This document shows positions 9,237-18,788 of a DNA stretch of 64,000 bases, piece after piece. The notes under the pieces are model-generated. The model did not search any database and was not told where the DNA came from. It saw only the letters and a program-made list of their open reading frames with translations. Origin of the DNA: Arsukibacterium tuosuense (lineage in GTDB: Bacteria; Pseudomonadota; Gammaproteobacteria; Enterobacterales; Alteromonadaceae). Positions within the stretch are counted from its first letter, which is position 1. Each line of letters starts with the position of its first letter. The stretch lies in the NCBI RefSeq assembly GCF_900215315.1, contig NZ_OBEB01000005.1:248001-312000 (forward strand), written 5' to 3'. The position numbers and the translations under genes are program-made.

Positions 9237-9746
9237 ATGCAGCGGTATCAGACCCAGCTGGGACTTACCTTACTCGAATTAGTATTGGGGTTAGCAATTA
9301 TGGCTATTTTGCTGCAAATTGCCTTGCCGGCAATGGCAGAGCTTATCAACAAGCAACGGGCCGGTAGCTATATGCAAAAGTTTAGCCGTCATCTCGGTTA
9401 TGCCAGGATCCAGGCCGCAAACAGTCAGCAACCGGTAAGGCTGTGCCCGCTGTCAGGCACTGAATGCCAGAGTGACTGGCGCACTTATCCGTTGGTGCTG
9501 AGCTTAATAAACCCACACAATGATACTGAATTTATGCTGCGGCAAATACCGCCGGTATTCAGCCAGCACCAGTTAAAATATAACCGCCGTCAGTTACAGT
9601 TCCGTCGCGATGGCAGCTTAAATGCACTGGAAAATGGCACCTTTTATTATTGCCCGCAGCCATCGTTTAACTGGCATTACAAACTGGTACTAAACCAGGC
9701 CGGTCGCAATCGTCTGACCTTTCATTACGCTCCCTGCCCTGACTAA
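9237..9746 (+). CDS. fimT: FimT-like minor type IV pilin (GspH/FimT family)
   Basis: This 169-residue prepilin has a class III signal: a short leader, then G-LTLLELVLGLAIMAILL with Glu at +5. The GspH/FimT-type body holds two Cys pairs. Near the C-terminus is GRNR (about residues 156-159), matching the GRxR motif shown for FimT to contact DNA during natural transformation. The frame opens at TTG 9192, but AAGGAG at 9224-9229 sits 7 bases before the ATG at 9237, the start chosen. It converges on and overlaps by 4 bases the PilE-like gene of the diverged minor-pilin cluster. The FimT assignment is made from motif and context, with FimU as the alternative. Confidence 0.8.
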   Translation: MQRYQTQLGLTLLELVLGLAIMAILLQIALPAMAELINKQRAGSYMQKFSRHLGYARIQAANSQQPVRLCPLSGTECQSDWRTYPLVLSLINPHNDTEFMLRQIPPVFSQHQLKYNRRQLQFRRDGSLNALENGTFYYCPQPSFNWHYKLVLNQAGRNRLTFHYAPCPD

Positions 9747-10159
9747 TCCCAGCAAAATAGCGATGATGGCAGGCTGTAATTGCGTCTACCGGTATGGTCA
9801 AGGGTATAAACCAGACAGTCCCGATCCGCTGTTTGTGGCCCCTGGGCCAATGCCGTCAGCTCAAAACTGCTGGTATCACTCAACACAACCTGCAGTTTAT
9901 AGCGACCGCTGGCGCTAGTGCCATCGGCGGCCACCCCCAGCAGTGCCAGATTATCGGTATAACGACCATGATCTGCCAGTTGCTGCTCCTGCATATTGGC
10001 AGCGCTCAACAACAACCGGCTGGCTTCAGCGCGATGGGTTTTTAACACATATTGCTGATAAGATGGATAAGCAATAGCGCTGAGAATGCCGACTATTGCC
10101 ACGGCGACCATTAGCTCAATTAAGCTAAAGCCTGTGCGGACATAAAGATTTCGGAACAT
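9743..10159 (-). CDS. PilE-like minor type IV pilin (diverged cluster)
   Basis: A 138-residue prepilin with leader MFRNLYVRTG, cleavage before FSLIELMVAVAIVGILSAIAYPSYQQYV, and the ComP/PilE-like body. Two late Cys (DRDCLVY, LFCWD) likely form the D-loop disulfide. It is last in a minus-strand operon after the short PilY1-like gene, sharing one base of a TGATG junction. It is a paralogue of the PilE at 13335-13757: the two share the hydrophobic stem and GPQ..D.C motif but differ elsewhere. Role: minor pilin of the tip complex in type IV pilus assembly. Confidence 0.88.
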   Translation of the reverse strand: MFRNLYVRTGFSLIELMVAVAIVGILSAIAYPSYQQYVLKTHRAEASRLLLSAANMQEQQLADHGRYTDNLALLGVAADGTSASGRYKLQVVLSDTSSFELTALAQGPQTADRDCLVYTLDHTGRRNYSLPSSLFCWD

Positions 10160-11337
10160 CAGTGTGCTCCTGTTTCCTGGCGATACGTTGCCAGTTTCCG
10201 CCAGCGGGGAAACTGATCCAGCTGCAACTGTTCAGAACAATCCGGGCATGCCGGCGAAATCATCTTCAGATCAGCCAGAACCAACTGTTGTTCATCAATA
10301 TTGTCTAACACCAGGGCAGCAGAACCATCAGCTTGTTGTTGCAGTTTTAACTGACCTGCACCATTTAGTAACCGAAAGCGACGCTGACTATATACCAGGC
10401 CGGCACTGTGCAAATGCATTGCAACCAAGCTGTGTTCCGCACTTTGGTCTGCGCACGCCGTTGCAGTAAAATCGCTGGTTGCCACCGCGCTGTAAATAAC
10501 CCCGGCAACAACTTTAGGCGGCTGAGTAAGCTGGCCGGATAACCGAACCCACCAACCGGCACTATCAACAATTGCTGACCACTGCGCATTGCTTAAACCC
10601 GCAGTTCGCTCTTCTTCAGTTAATATTGTGCGATCATACAGCGCAGCAAAATCAGGCAAAGTACGCTCAGCTGAAAAGCCCGGGATCCGCAGTGCAACCA
10701 GGGCATCCTCGCCACTGATAATGTTGCGGGCAATCAGCAGCACAACTTTATGCTGGCTTGTCAAACCGTCGGGGCGCAAAGGTAACGGCAAACTGATGTC
10801 AACAATGCCTGCGTTTGCGATAAAGCGCCAGTCACTGTGGGTCAGGTCTGCTAAAAGTGATGAGCTATCAAAACCACTTGCTGCCACATCGGTTAACCAG
10901 ACCCGGCCACTGAAGTCAGTGCTGATCAACTGGTCAACATAGCCGTCGTAATCGGCGTCCATCGGCTCTGGCCTGGCATAGAATGGGGCGGCCAAACCTG
11001 AACTATCTGGCAATGGCCAGGTGTTTAACGTGTCCAGCGCTACTGAGCTGTCAGGTGGATACATTGCCAGCTGGCCAGCACCGTCACGATCATCATGATG
11101 CAAAAACCGCTGCAACGGCCCGGAACTGGAACTTCCAGCAAACTGCAATTCGCGTGGCTCTGCCGGCTGGCGCCAGCATTCAGGAGTAGCAGCCAATACA
11201 CTGAAACAAAACACCACAGCGGCCAACATACTCAGCAACAAGATAGCCAATAAGGGCCCAAGCTTAACAACCTGGCTAAGCTGTCCGGGTGCGTTGCGTT
11301 CTGACTTAACATCACTTTTAATTCTGTTACTCAGCAT
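10159..11337 (-). CDS. Short PilY1-like protein lacking the VWA domain
   Basis: The gene lies where pilY1 is expected, between pilX-like and pilE-like genes. The 392-residue product has an N-terminal membrane or signal segment (GPLLAILLLSMLAAVVFCFSVLAAT). It then has a region like the PilY1 C-terminal beta-propeller: DADYDGYVDQLISTDFSGRVWLTDV resembles the Asp-rich calcium loop followed by the GxVW strand. No von Willebrand A MIDAS motif is seen. The length is about a third of the 1051-residue PilY1 next door. The ATG at 11337, with GGAGG 6 bases before it and an 11-base overlap with the pilX-like stop, is preferred over the in-frame ATG at 11409. Function as a pilus-tip protein is inference from position. 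Confidence 0.7.
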   Translation of the reverse strand: MLSNRIKSDVKSERNAPGQLSQVVKLGPLLAILLLSMLAAVVFCFSVLAATPECWRQPAEPRELQFAGSSSSGPLQRFLHHDDRDGAGQLAMYPPDSSVALDTLNTWPLPDSSGLAAPFYARPEPMDADYDGYVDQLISTDFSGRVWLTDVAASGFDSSSLLADLTHSDWRFIANAGIVDISLPLPLRPDGLTSQHKVVLLIARNIISGEDALVALRIPGFSAERTLPDFAALYDRTILTEEERTAGLSNAQWSAIVDSAGWWVRLSGQLTQPPKVVAGVIYSAVATSDFTATACADQSAEHSLVAMHLHSAGLVYSQRRFRLLNGAGQLKLQQQADGSAALVLDNIDEQQLVLADLKMISPACPDCSEQLQLDQFPRWRKLATYRQETGAH

Positions 11338-11710
11338 CCAGCACCTCCCCCGCCACAAGTTGCTGGCGCAACAACATACTGCTGTAGCTACTGGCAAACC
11401 GGCTGTCATCAGACACCAAACTGGTTGCCAGGGTTAACAAGTCGCATTGAATGAGTGAGTCAGACCAGACTGCATAACTGGCAGGGCAGCGGCTGGTGAT
11501 AATTAAATCAGTCTCACTGCTGGCAAGGGTAGCATCACTGACCGAACTCAGATGCAGCGCCAGCGCTCTTTGCTCAAACAGCAATTGTCGCTGCGCAGCC
11601 TGCGCGGATTTGATACTCATTTGGCTGATAAATAAATTTGCACTGACAATTAACAGCATCACCAGCAGAAAGATTAAGGCGCTTATCAACGCCATACCGC
11701 TCTGTCGCAT
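11327..11710 (-). CDS. PilX-like minor pilin assembly protein (diverged cluster)
   Basis: The 127-residue protein begins MRQSGMALISALIFLLVMLLIV, a short leader with an uncleaved-looking or poorly conserved prepilin site lacking Glu5, as is usual for PilX/GspK-type minor pilins. The helical stem AQAAQRQLLFEQRALALHL follows, then a small C-terminal domain with two Cys. It is shorter than the 170-residue PilX paralogue at 16932-17444. GGGAGG precedes the ATG. It is separated by 90 bp from the PilW-like stop and overlaps the short PilY1-like gene by 11 bases. Confidence 0.82.
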   Translation of the reverse strand: MRQSGMALISALIFLLVMLLIVSANLFISQMSIKSAQAAQRQLLFEQRALALHLSSVSDATLASSETDLIITSRCPASYAVWSDSLIQCDLLTLATSLVSDDSRFASSYSSMLLRQQLVAGEVLDAE

Positions 11711-11800
11711 ACAACCTCCCTGTATCAGGTACTATTCATATGTTGATTAGGTAACTGCATTTCGTTTGCTATGGTAAAAATGTTCCGGATTACGCTATGG

Positions 11801-12751
11801 CTAAAAGTTCGCGTTATTAAAATACACACTGCCAGCCAGCAACAAGCGCCGGTAGTGATCGTCGGGTGCCTCAAACCGGCTGGCACCCATCTGATAAGTT
11901 TGTTGATTGACATATCGGGGATCCGGCACGGTGCTTCGCAGCAATACATAAAACCGGATACTAACAATCCGGCCTGATTGCTGCTGCCAGTGTTCGTTAC
12001 TCATTAACGCGGTGGGCAGCATATAATTTAACCGGCCATCAAGATTGGCATCGATGCCGAATTCAAAATGCAGCCGTTCAACCCCATCAATCACAGAGTC
12101 AGTCGCTATCCTGGCTGCGCCGCTTACCGAGCGCACCAGTCTCTTGCGCATCAGCACTGGTATAGTCTGGCCATCTACCCGCTGATTCTGGATATAAAAA
12201 ACTAAATGCTGATAAGGATAAAACACACTGTCAGCAGCGAGGCTGGCACTGTCCTGGCTGATTAGGCGGCTTTGTTGCCAGTGTGGCACAATGTAGAAAC
12301 GATTTGGCCGCAGTTCATCCCGACTCACTGCCAGGCCTATTGCCCGTTTCAACTGCAGTATTTCACTGTCTGGCGCCAGTGATGTCAGACAATTCAGCTG
12401 CCGGCCGGGTGCTGCAAGCTTGGCATACAAGCTGGTAAACGTGGCACCGGCAGCCGGAAAACTGCCACTATCAATGTCATCCTCGACGCAGTCAGGTGCC
12501 GGTGGTGCCATATCAACCGAGGCAACGCTAACGTCATTAAGGCTGATCCCTCCCCAGAATCCGGTATTTTGTAATTCGTTATGCAACAGGTTTAGCGCCA
12601 GCTGACCATTTTGCTGTAACTGTGCCAACTGCTGGCTTTGCCTTGACGATGCGGTCAGGCTGGCAAAAATCTGCACAGTAAAACCAAGCAGCAGCAGACC
12701 GAGCAACATGGCAATTAGCAGTTCTACCAGCGAGAAGCCGCGAATAATCAT
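11801..12751 (-). CDS. PilW-like minor type IV pilin (diverged cluster)
   Basis: A 316-residue prepilin, MIIRG then FSLVELLIAMLLGLLLLGFTVQIF, with Glu5 and a long stem rich in Gln (QSQQLAQLQQNGQLALNLL). LHNELQNTGFWGG matches the PilW signature where others read DIRSAGFAGC. The C-terminal part contains SIRFYVLLRS, the usual last PilW strand. It follows the PilV-like gene by 2 bases. It is paralogous to the PilW at 17454-18371 with the same overall length, so the cluster duplication is old. Confidence 0.88.
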   Translation of the reverse strand: MIIRGFSLVELLIAMLLGLLLLGFTVQIFASLTASSRQSQQLAQLQQNGQLALNLLHNELQNTGFWGGISLNDVSVASVDMAPPAPDCVEDDIDSGSFPAAGATFTSLYAKLAAPGRQLNCLTSLAPDSEILQLKRAIGLAVSRDELRPNRFYIVPHWQQSRLISQDSASLAADSVFYPYQHLVFYIQNQRVDGQTIPVLMRKRLVRSVSGAARIATDSVIDGVERLHFEFGIDANLDGRLNYMLPTALMSNEHWQQQSGRIVSIRFYVLLRSTVPDPRYVNQQTYQMGASRFEAPDDHYRRLLLAGSVYFNNANF

Positions 12752-12753
12752 AA

Positions 12754-13257
12754 TCAGGGGATCCGCGCTGTCAATGCCAGGCCAGAGCGACCATCCCCGG
12801 GTTCACAGCTTATTGTCGCTTTGGTGTCTGCATTGGCACGTTGCTGCCAGCTGGCCTGCAATCTCAGGCTGTTATCGGCAAACTGTAAACAAAACTGTGG
12901 CGCAAACAAGGGTGCGGTCGCACCTGTCTCCAAACTGCTCTGCCACAACTGTTGCCAGCGCCCAAGCTGATAGTCACGTAATTCTGCCTCAGTACAACGA
13001 AAATCTGCCGAGCAAGGTGGCAGCACTAACGGGCTGTCCGGGGTAAGTTCAAGGGTAAAAGCGGGATTGTCGGAAATAGTGGCGCTAAGTTCCTGCACCA
13101 GAGTAGCGCTGAGGGCTACCGCTGTGGTTCTTTGAGTGGCATCAATCACATATTGTAAAGCAAGGGTTTGCCCGGCCAGTACGCCAAGCAAACCCAGCTT
13201 TAAAATCAGTAAAGTGATTAAAACTTCCAGCAGACTAAAGCCGCGTTGTAACTGCAT
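12754..13257 (-). CDS. PilV-like minor type IV pilin (diverged cluster)
   Basis: This 167-residue prepilin has leader MQLQRG, cleavage before FSLLEVLITLLILKLGLLGVLAGQ. The LLEVLI...LG.LG..G pattern is the PilV/GspI signature. The body is compact, with a Cys pair near PPCSADFRCTEAE. It is the first gene of the diverged minus-strand cluster pilV-W-X-Y1like-E, and 77 bp separate its start from the end of the complete cluster's pilE. That gap probably contains its own promoter, though no clear -35/-10 pair stands out. Confidence 0.87.
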   Translation of the reverse strand: MQLQRGFSLLEVLITLLILKLGLLGVLAGQTLALQYVIDATQRTTAVALSATLVQELSATISDNPAFTLELTPDSPLVLPPCSADFRCTEAELRDYQLGRWQQLWQSSLETGATAPLFAPQFCLQFADNSLRLQASWQQRANADTKATISCEPGDGRSGLALTARIP

Positions 13258-13334
13258 ATCCGTATGCCATAGCTAATTTACTTAACTATAAAGTTACAAC
13301 AATATTTCAAAAGATCAAATTTTAATCAATGTAA

Positions 13335-13757
13335 TTACCAACACTCTGCAACAGCCGCAGCGGTATCGGCGTTATCTACCAACTTAGTTCCCGCCTGGTT
13401 GATACCAAGCGATATACAGTTGGTGTCTTTTACCTGCGGTCCTCTGGCCGTTGCGGTTACCGTATAAGTACGCTGTGCCTGAACACTGCTGTACTCATAT
13501 CTGTTGGCCGACTCTGTCATACATTGCAAGTTTGGCAGCACGAAACCTACCGAATCATAGCGCATATTCTGGGTATAGTTCCGCTCCATAAACTGTGACA
13601 ACTCCATCAAACAACTGGTCGCAGCTGCTCTGTGGCTGCGCATAACGTGATTTTGATACGATGGGTAAGCAACTGCTGCCAGAATGCCAACAATTGCTAC
13701 CACTATCATTATTTCAATCAGGGTCATACCTTTCTGGTTAGCTCTGTATATAGTCAT
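13335..13757 (-). CDS. pilE: Minor type IV pilin PilE
   Basis: A 140-residue prepilin: leader [10 protein letters not shown], mature start [34 protein letters not shown] with Glu5. [14 protein letters not shown] and a late disulfide-forming Cys pair (KDTNCIS and AECW) are characteristic of the PilE/ComP group. It is the last gene of the complete fimU-pilV-W-X-Y1-E operon. Its ATG shares one base with the pilY1 stop (TAATG). PilE couples the minor-pilin priming complex to the major pilin in Pseudomonas. Closely related to the other PilE-like gene at 9743-10159. Confidence 0.92.
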   Translation of the reverse strand: MTIYRANQKGMTLIEIMIVVAIVGILAAVAYPSYQNHVMRSHRAAATSCLMELSQFMERNYTQNMRYDSVGFVLPNLQCMTESANRYEYSSVQAQRTYTVTATARGPQVKDTNCISLGINQAGTKLVDNADTAAAVAECW

Positions 13758-16700
13758 TAGTTAATCAACTCCCGCCATGATAAACGTCCACGTCGAGTGC
13801 CGACATTCACCGGAACCATGTTTAAACCGACGTTAGAATCAGGTGTAATCGCTGTCGTTTTGTCACCCTCAGTAAAGAATACTGGTTCTCCGGGCATACC
13901 ATCAAATTTAACACCACTGGCTGCGTCCCCATTAACTAAACCATCTGAGTCTAAAAATTTATCATCCCGTGACAAATCAAAGAAATGGTAGTTTAAACGG
14001 GTACCTTTAAAAGGATCCACCGCCATAATCCAGCCGTCTCCCTGCGGATTACATAAATCAGTGTCTGGGATAATTGAATTCATCACTAAACTTCCGCCGA
14101 TAATTTGTGGTTTTGAGGTTATCCGCTCACGGGTATCTACTAAGTCCATTACCCAGCCGCGCTTACCATCCATATCATTTCCTGCGACATACGGTAAACT
14201 GCGACCGCTACGGGCCTCACCCGTGTCAGGATTAGCATAATCAACATTTGTCATGGTACGGGATACCAGCTGGCTACGGTTTGATATTTCTGCACCATCC
14301 TTCAGGCCATACCAGCTTTGCTGATCTGCATTAACGCTATCGCCAGTTTCAATAAATTTGCCTGTCCCAAAGAATACCCATAGCTCAGCTGTTTCAGGGT
14401 GGCTTTCCAGCGTAACACCACCAGTAATAGGTTGGCGCTTACCCGCGTTATCTTTGGCGACAAACAAGGGTGAGCCGCCGTAAGCAACATTCCACGAGCT
14501 GGCAGAGGCAGAGCTTAAATCAAACTTCCAGACGTTGCCGTTATTATCACCGGCAAATATCCAGTCTGTGTTACCATCTTTGTTCTGATCCCAGCCTTCA
14601 ACCTGCCCCAGACCATAGGAGTCAGTCGCCGATGTCTGCAGTTTAATAACTGGCATATCGGCGCCTTTTTCCACATCTACCACCAACAGCCCGGATTTTC
14701 CGGCCGTATTGTTATAACCATAGCCCGCGACTACAGACCAACGACCATTATTCAACCGGGTGATCACGGGCTTGTGTGGCATCAAACCCAACTCCGGGAT
14801 CTGAATATCCCATAACACTTTCACTGTGGTCGGGTCAGTGATATCCAGTGCAAACATCCAGTCACCACCGCGGCCCAGTGTGCTTACCAATACAGTCCGC
14901 CAGCTGCCATTAATGAAAACATCCGCCACTGTCGGCGAGCCATCAATATAGAACCGGTGCTCATAATCCTGATTGGCAAAATCAACCAGTCTGGCAGCAG
15001 GGGTAAGCATCGCCTGTGGCAGATAGGCAAAGGTTTCAATACCTGCAGTAGCCGACGAAGCATCTGCATTAAACGCATGTAACATCCCGTCGTTGGCACC
15101 AACAAATACCCGTGGCGCTCTGGATTTGGTCGATGTCAGATACGTCTGATAGCTTGACGCTTCACCCCAGCCAGTGTAGCGCTGATAATTTCGGTTTTGT
15201 GATTGACCGACATAAACCGGTGACGAGTGCGCAATATCGCCCAGCAATGACGACCTTTCCCGGAAAATACCTGTTGGATTTGAGCCTGATTTTTCTTTAG
15301 CTCTGCTGCCACGCAAGTAATTAACGGTGTCTTCGTTGTTCAGTGCTGATTTTTCTGTAGTAGATAGATTAGCCCACTCAAAAGCAAAACTAGCTGGATT
15401 CGCTCCTGCCCCCCGGCTGGTCTGAATATTCCGCGCGCTCAACTCAGGGAAATTTGCAGACCACTGCACATTCGTCGTTTCAACATCACGGCTGACTAAA
15501 TCACCACTCCAGCTTGAGGTATTAAATGAAGCCTGGAAAACGCTGTTATCTTCTTGCAAAGTGGTAGTGGTCGAAGCCAGATTTGACGCAGACGCCACCC
15601 GGTTAACAATATTTCGCAAGGTGTTAGTCAGTTCGGTATTAAATGTTTCCGGATCTCTTGCACTAAAAAATCCTCCGCGACTGTTTACACCAGCATGGAG
15701 CAAATCATCTATTTTTCGAGGATTACTATCGGGTTTTGGCCAGCGGCTGTCATCTATTGGCCATTTTTTAGCATCTTCGACATTTGTTATAGAACCATCA
15801 ACCCCCAACCCTACTCCGTAGGTTACCATATGTTGCCAGTCAGCAGGATCCAAGGAACCACTGGGTACATTATTATCTAAATCTGGCCGCAAATCAGTTT
15901 TCCAGTAATAATGGGCAATATCCGCCAGGGTATCAGCGTTACCATCACCATCTGAGTCGCTAAAGCCGCGGCTCTGATTGGTATAAAAACCGTCGGTCAT
16001 CAACACGGTAAAATTCTGCCGGCATGATACCAGGCCGCTACTGGTATTTTCCGGTTCAGCCCGGTAAGGCTCGTTAGTTTTAAAATAATCTCCGGCAGCC
16101 TGTAAAGTAGATTTTAACGGAGTTCCGGATGTGGTATCAGGCCGGCCATAAAGCCAGTTATAAAACTGATTTTTACCCGTGCCTTCAAATGCTCTGACCC
16201 CCCTTTCCACTTCTGGGTTGCGGTTTAACCTGCCATAACCAACCCTTATTCTTTCTGGTAAGGTTTGGAACGCTGTGCCGATACCGGCTTTAGATAACAT
16301 TAACCGGCTACGGTAGTAAGAATACCAGTTGGCAAAATTCTGAATAGTTTCACTATCCTGATCAGCTACAATATAGCGTCTGTAACAACTATTACTACTT
16401 GGATCTTCACATAAATCTGTGTCATATAAGTAGTAATCCGCAGTACCTGAGTTACCACAATATGCATCCCCGCCACCATCCTGATATTGCCAGGTTGCCC
16501 TGAAATTAGTATTCAGATTGACCGTAGCGGAGCTGCTGCTATATCCATTAAATTTAGCAGCCGTGAAAGATGCATCAGGGAAAGGAGTACCATTTGCCTG
16601 GAGTGGCGGATTATAGGTTATTTCCGGATCAAAATAGGCTTTATTGATATTAGGTGATCTGCCTCGTGCTCTGTTAGTCACACTTGTATCATTCCTGCAA

Positions 16701-16912
16701 AGACCACTGATACTATCTGGCATATATGACCAGGCCATAGAGCCAGAGTCATCCAGCATAAACAGGATATTGGGCGGTACGTCACTACCTGTTTGTAATG
16801 GTACCTGAGGAATAGCAAGTGTTGTTGCCGCATGAGCGCTTGATACACCTACTAGCATACCCATGCTAAACATAATCCAGGCATTTTTTGAGATGGTACT
16901 AAATTTACTCAT
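13757..16912 (-). CDS. pilY1: Type IV pilus tip adhesin/biogenesis factor PilY1
   Basis: The 1051-residue protein has a signal peptide (cleavage near AHA-ATT) and an N-terminal VWA-like domain. Its MIDAS sequence DDSGSM lies at about residues 54-59 and a second metal-site region includes LMTDGFY. The C-terminal beta-propeller is typical: [41 protein letters not shown] calcium loop DQNKDGNTD followed by GNVWKFDL lies near residue 780. PilY1 sits at the pilus tip and supports pilus extension, adhesion and surface sensing. The ATG at 16912, with GAGGA 8 bases before, is preferred to the ATG at 16927. Follows pilX, precedes pilE. Confidence 0.95.
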   Translation of the reverse strand: MSKFSTISKNAWIMFSMGMLVGVSSAHAATTLAIPQVPLQTGSDVPPNILFMLDDSGSMAWSYMPDSISGLCRNDTSVTNRARGRSPNINKAYFDPEITYNPPLQANGTPFPDASFTAAKFNGYSSSSATVNLNTNFRATWQYQDGGGDAYCGNSGTADYYLYDTDLCEDPSSNSCYRRYIVADQDSETIQNFANWYSYYRSRLMLSKAGIGTAFQTLPERIRVGYGRLNRNPEVERGVRAFEGTGKNQFYNWLYGRPDTTSGTPLKSTLQAAGDYFKTNEPYRAEPENTSSGLVSCRQNFTVLMTDGFYTNQSRGFSDSDGDGNADTLADIAHYYWKTDLRPDLDNNVPSGSLDPADWQHMVTYGVGLGVDGSITNVEDAKKWPIDDSRWPKPDSNPRKIDDLLHAGVNSRGGFFSARDPETFNTELTNTLRNIVNRVASASNLASTTTTLQEDNSVFQASFNTSSWSGDLVSRDVETTNVQWSANFPELSARNIQTSRGAGANPASFAFEWANLSTTEKSALNNEDTVNYLRGSRAKEKSGSNPTGIFRERSSLLGDIAHSSPVYVGQSQNRNYQRYTGWGEASSYQTYLTSTKSRAPRVFVGANDGMLHAFNADASSATAGIETFAYLPQAMLTPAARLVDFANQDYEHRFYIDGSPTVADVFINGSWRTVLVSTLGRGGDWMFALDITDPTTVKVLWDIQIPELGLMPHKPVITRLNNGRWSVVAGYGYNNTAGKSGLLVVDVEKGADMPVIKLQTSATDSYGLGQVEGWDQNKDGNTDWIFAGDNNGNVWKFDLSSASASSWNVAYGGSPLFVAKDNAGKRQPITGGVTLESHPETAELWVFFGTGKFIETGDSVNADQQSWYGLKDGAEISNRSQLVSRTMTNVDYANPDTGEARSGRSLPYVAGNDMDGKRGWVMDLVDTRERITSKPQIIGGSLVMNSIIPDTDLCNPQGDGWIMAVDPFKGTRLNYHFFDLSRDDKFLDSDGLVNGDAASGVKFDGMPGEPVFFTEGDKTTAITPDSNVGLNMVPVNVGTRRGRLSWRELIN

Positions 16913-16931
16913 TTTAGAGTTCCTCATAACC

Positions 16932-17444
16932 TTACAAACGCCAAATGGTTTGCATTAACACTTCCGGCGTACCGGGTGTAACTATATTTCTGGCCGTAAC
17001 CCGGAAGGTAGGCGACAAACAATCATTGCTAATAGTTGTGTTACTTGCGCAATCAGGTCTGAGCGGTGAAGGCCATTCTCCGAGATATTCGATAAAGTAC
17101 TGGGCTGAACTGGCCATATCAGCATTTATAACCGGGGCAGCACGCCATTCTGTTAACGGGTCCTGCCAACGGTCAAGGTCGGTTAACACAGGCACGTTAT
17201 AAAACCAACCATTGGCTGCAATCTGAGTCCTGGGATCTGGCATTTGCCCCGCAATCCAGTCTTCAGCTGAACGTAATGCCGCTTCAACTTGCTGCACCGC
17301 CAGTTGTCTTTCGTATAAATTTGCGGTCATCCGCTCCTGCATTACCGAACGTTGCATACTGGCTACTGATACCAGTGTTATTACCAACAGCAATAACAAG
17401 GCTACGACCAGAACAGCACCATTTTGACGATAATAGGTTCTCAT
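16932..17444 (-). CDS. pilX: Minor pilin assembly protein PilX
   Basis: 170 residues. The start MRTYYRQNG followed by AVLVVALLLLLVITLVSVASMQRSVMQERM is the PilX signature; Glu5 is absent, as usual for this subunit. NLYERQLAVQQVEAALRSAE is the conserved stem. The C-terminus ends FRVTARN...VLMQTIWRL. GAGG lies 7 bases before the ATG. It lies between pilW (9 bp) and pilY1 (about 20 bp) in the operon. PilX, PilV, PilW and FimU form the tip complex that brings PilY1 to the pilus. Confidence 0.92.
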   Translation of the reverse strand: MRTYYRQNGAVLVVALLLLLVITLVSVASMQRSVMQERMTANLYERQLAVQQVEAALRSAEDWIAGQMPDPRTQIAANGWFYNVPVLTDLDRWQDPLTEWRAAPVINADMASSAQYFIEYLGEWPSPLRPDCASNTTISNDCLSPTFRVTARNIVTPGTPEVLMQTIWRL

Positions 17445-17453
17445 TTTATTACC

Positions 17454-18371
17454 TCATAACCTGTTGCGTACAGCAGCAAAAAATTCAATAGTCCGCATTT
17501 CTATAGGCAGATCGGCGTTTGTAAACGCATCCGGGTCCATTACTAAAGAAACCTGAACCCCAGTTACGTTCCCCATATCAACAGCTGCCGAGAATGGGGC
17601 TGGCCCGAATGGCTGGTTGCCGTCCTGATATGCCAGATTCAGACTGGTCACACCAAACAATACTTCCTCACGTACCAGATTGCCGCCAATAATAATTTCC
17701 CGATACAACGAATTAATCGCCGGATCGTCGGTACTGGGGGCGACTAACCATAAGGCAGACTCAAAGCGCATTAACATGGCTCCCCCCAGAAAGACGCGCG
17801 GCCGTGCATCAGCGCAGACAAATGGCGATTGATAACCTAAATCTTCAGAACAATTCAGTGGCGCTCCAACAGCATGGCTAACCGTATTTGCTGCTGTAGC
17901 TGATACCTGAAAAATTGCCGCCAGGGTATCGTCGCATAACATGGCAATTTCACCAGCCTGCAGCGGAGTCGCTTCATTAAGATTTAACACCGGTGGTACA
18001 TGGCTGCTAACGGATGCACTAGCGCCGGCCCCATACATTAACCGTATTGACTGACTCACGCCGTTGGTACCTGCCCCAAAACCTTGCAGGCCACCTTGCC
18101 ATTGCGACCACGGCGGCGCACCGCCAATAACGCTGACAAAACGAGTTGAGTTGTTGCAACCGGCAAAACCAGCACTGCGAATATCCTGTGACATTAGCTG
18201 AAACGCTAAGCGGGCACTGCTTTGCAACGATGCCAGCTCATTATTGACGCGGTTCGTGGTCTGATTTGACAAAAACACGCCAATAACACCGCCCAACAGC
18301 ACTAATCCCAGTACCAAAGCAATCATCAGCTCGACCAGTGTAAAGCCCTGACTCGCTCTGCACTGCCTCAT
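17454..18371 (-). CDS. pilW: Minor type IV pilin PilW
   Basis: A 305-residue prepilin: leader MRQCRASQG, then FTLVELMIALVLGLVLLGGVIGVFLSNQ with Glu5. ARLAFQLMSQDIRSAGFAGC is the diagnostic PilW segment. The long extracytoplasmic domain ends with VQVSLVMDPD and IEFFAAVRNRL. Its ATG overlaps the pilV stop by 4 bases. It is the middle gene of the complete minor pilin operon and paralogous to 11801-12751. Confidence 0.93.
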   Translation of the reverse strand: MRQCRASQGFTLVELMIALVLGLVLLGGVIGVFLSNQTTNRVNNELASLQSSARLAFQLMSQDIRSAGFAGCNNSTRFVSVIGGAPPWSQWQGGLQGFGAGTNGVSQSIRLMYGAGASASVSSHVPPVLNLNEATPLQAGEIAMLCDDTLAAIFQVSATAANTVSHAVGAPLNCSEDLGYQSPFVCADARPRVFLGGAMLMRFESALWLVAPSTDDPAINSLYREIIIGGNLVREEVLFGVTSLNLAYQDGNQPFGPAPFSAAVDMGNVTGVQVSLVMDPDAFTNADLPIEMRTIEFFAAVRNRL

Positions 18372-18778
18372 GGCCTTACCTCCATCACTACCACAGAATT
18401 AGCATTCAGGCGTTGATCAGACCAGTCAATAGTGACGGTATAAACGCCATCAGCCCATTCAACCAAGGCGCATTCAGCAGTTACTTGTTTTACATCTTCC
18501 TGCCAGTCTCTGGTTACCGGAATTCCGCCGACACCATCACAAGTACTCATTTCAAAGGCATTAGTTCTCGAAACCGGACCGGTGGTGCGCATTACTTCAA
18601 ATAATGTTTCTGTTAAGATTACAGCCATCGCCCGCTCGTGCGCGGTATTAGTGCTTCTAAGACTAACTGACTGCAAGCCCACCACCCCTAAAATACCAAT
18701 CGCCAAAACCAGAACGGCAATTAACACTTCAAGTAAACTTGTACCTTGCTGTTTGTTAAATCCACTGACTTTATTCAT
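18368..18778 (-). CDS. pilV: Minor type IV pilin PilV
   Basis: A 136-residue prepilin from the chosen start. The leader MNKVSGFNKQQG is followed by TSLLEVLIAVLVLAIGILGVVGLQ, the PilV signature with Glu5. The frame reaches back to 18811, but that start lies inside fimU. The ATG at 18778 follows AGGAAG, which overlaps the fimU stop TAG, giving termination-reinitiation coupling. Cys in STCDGVGG and AECALVEW probably pair. Overlaps pilW by 4 bases. Confidence 0.92.
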   Translation of the reverse strand: MNKVSGFNKQQGTSLLEVLIAVLVLAIGILGVVGLQSVSLRSTNTAHERAMAVILTETLFEVMRTTGPVSRTNAFEMSTCDGVGGIPVTRDWQEDVKQVTAECALVEWADGVYTVTIDWSDQRLNANSVVVMEVRP

Positions 18779-18788
18779 TTTCATCTTC

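Noticed and set aside
11725-11967. 80-residue minus-strand ORF near the PilW-like gene
   Set aside because: It mostly overlaps the PilW-like coding sequence out of frame and has no recognisable motif.
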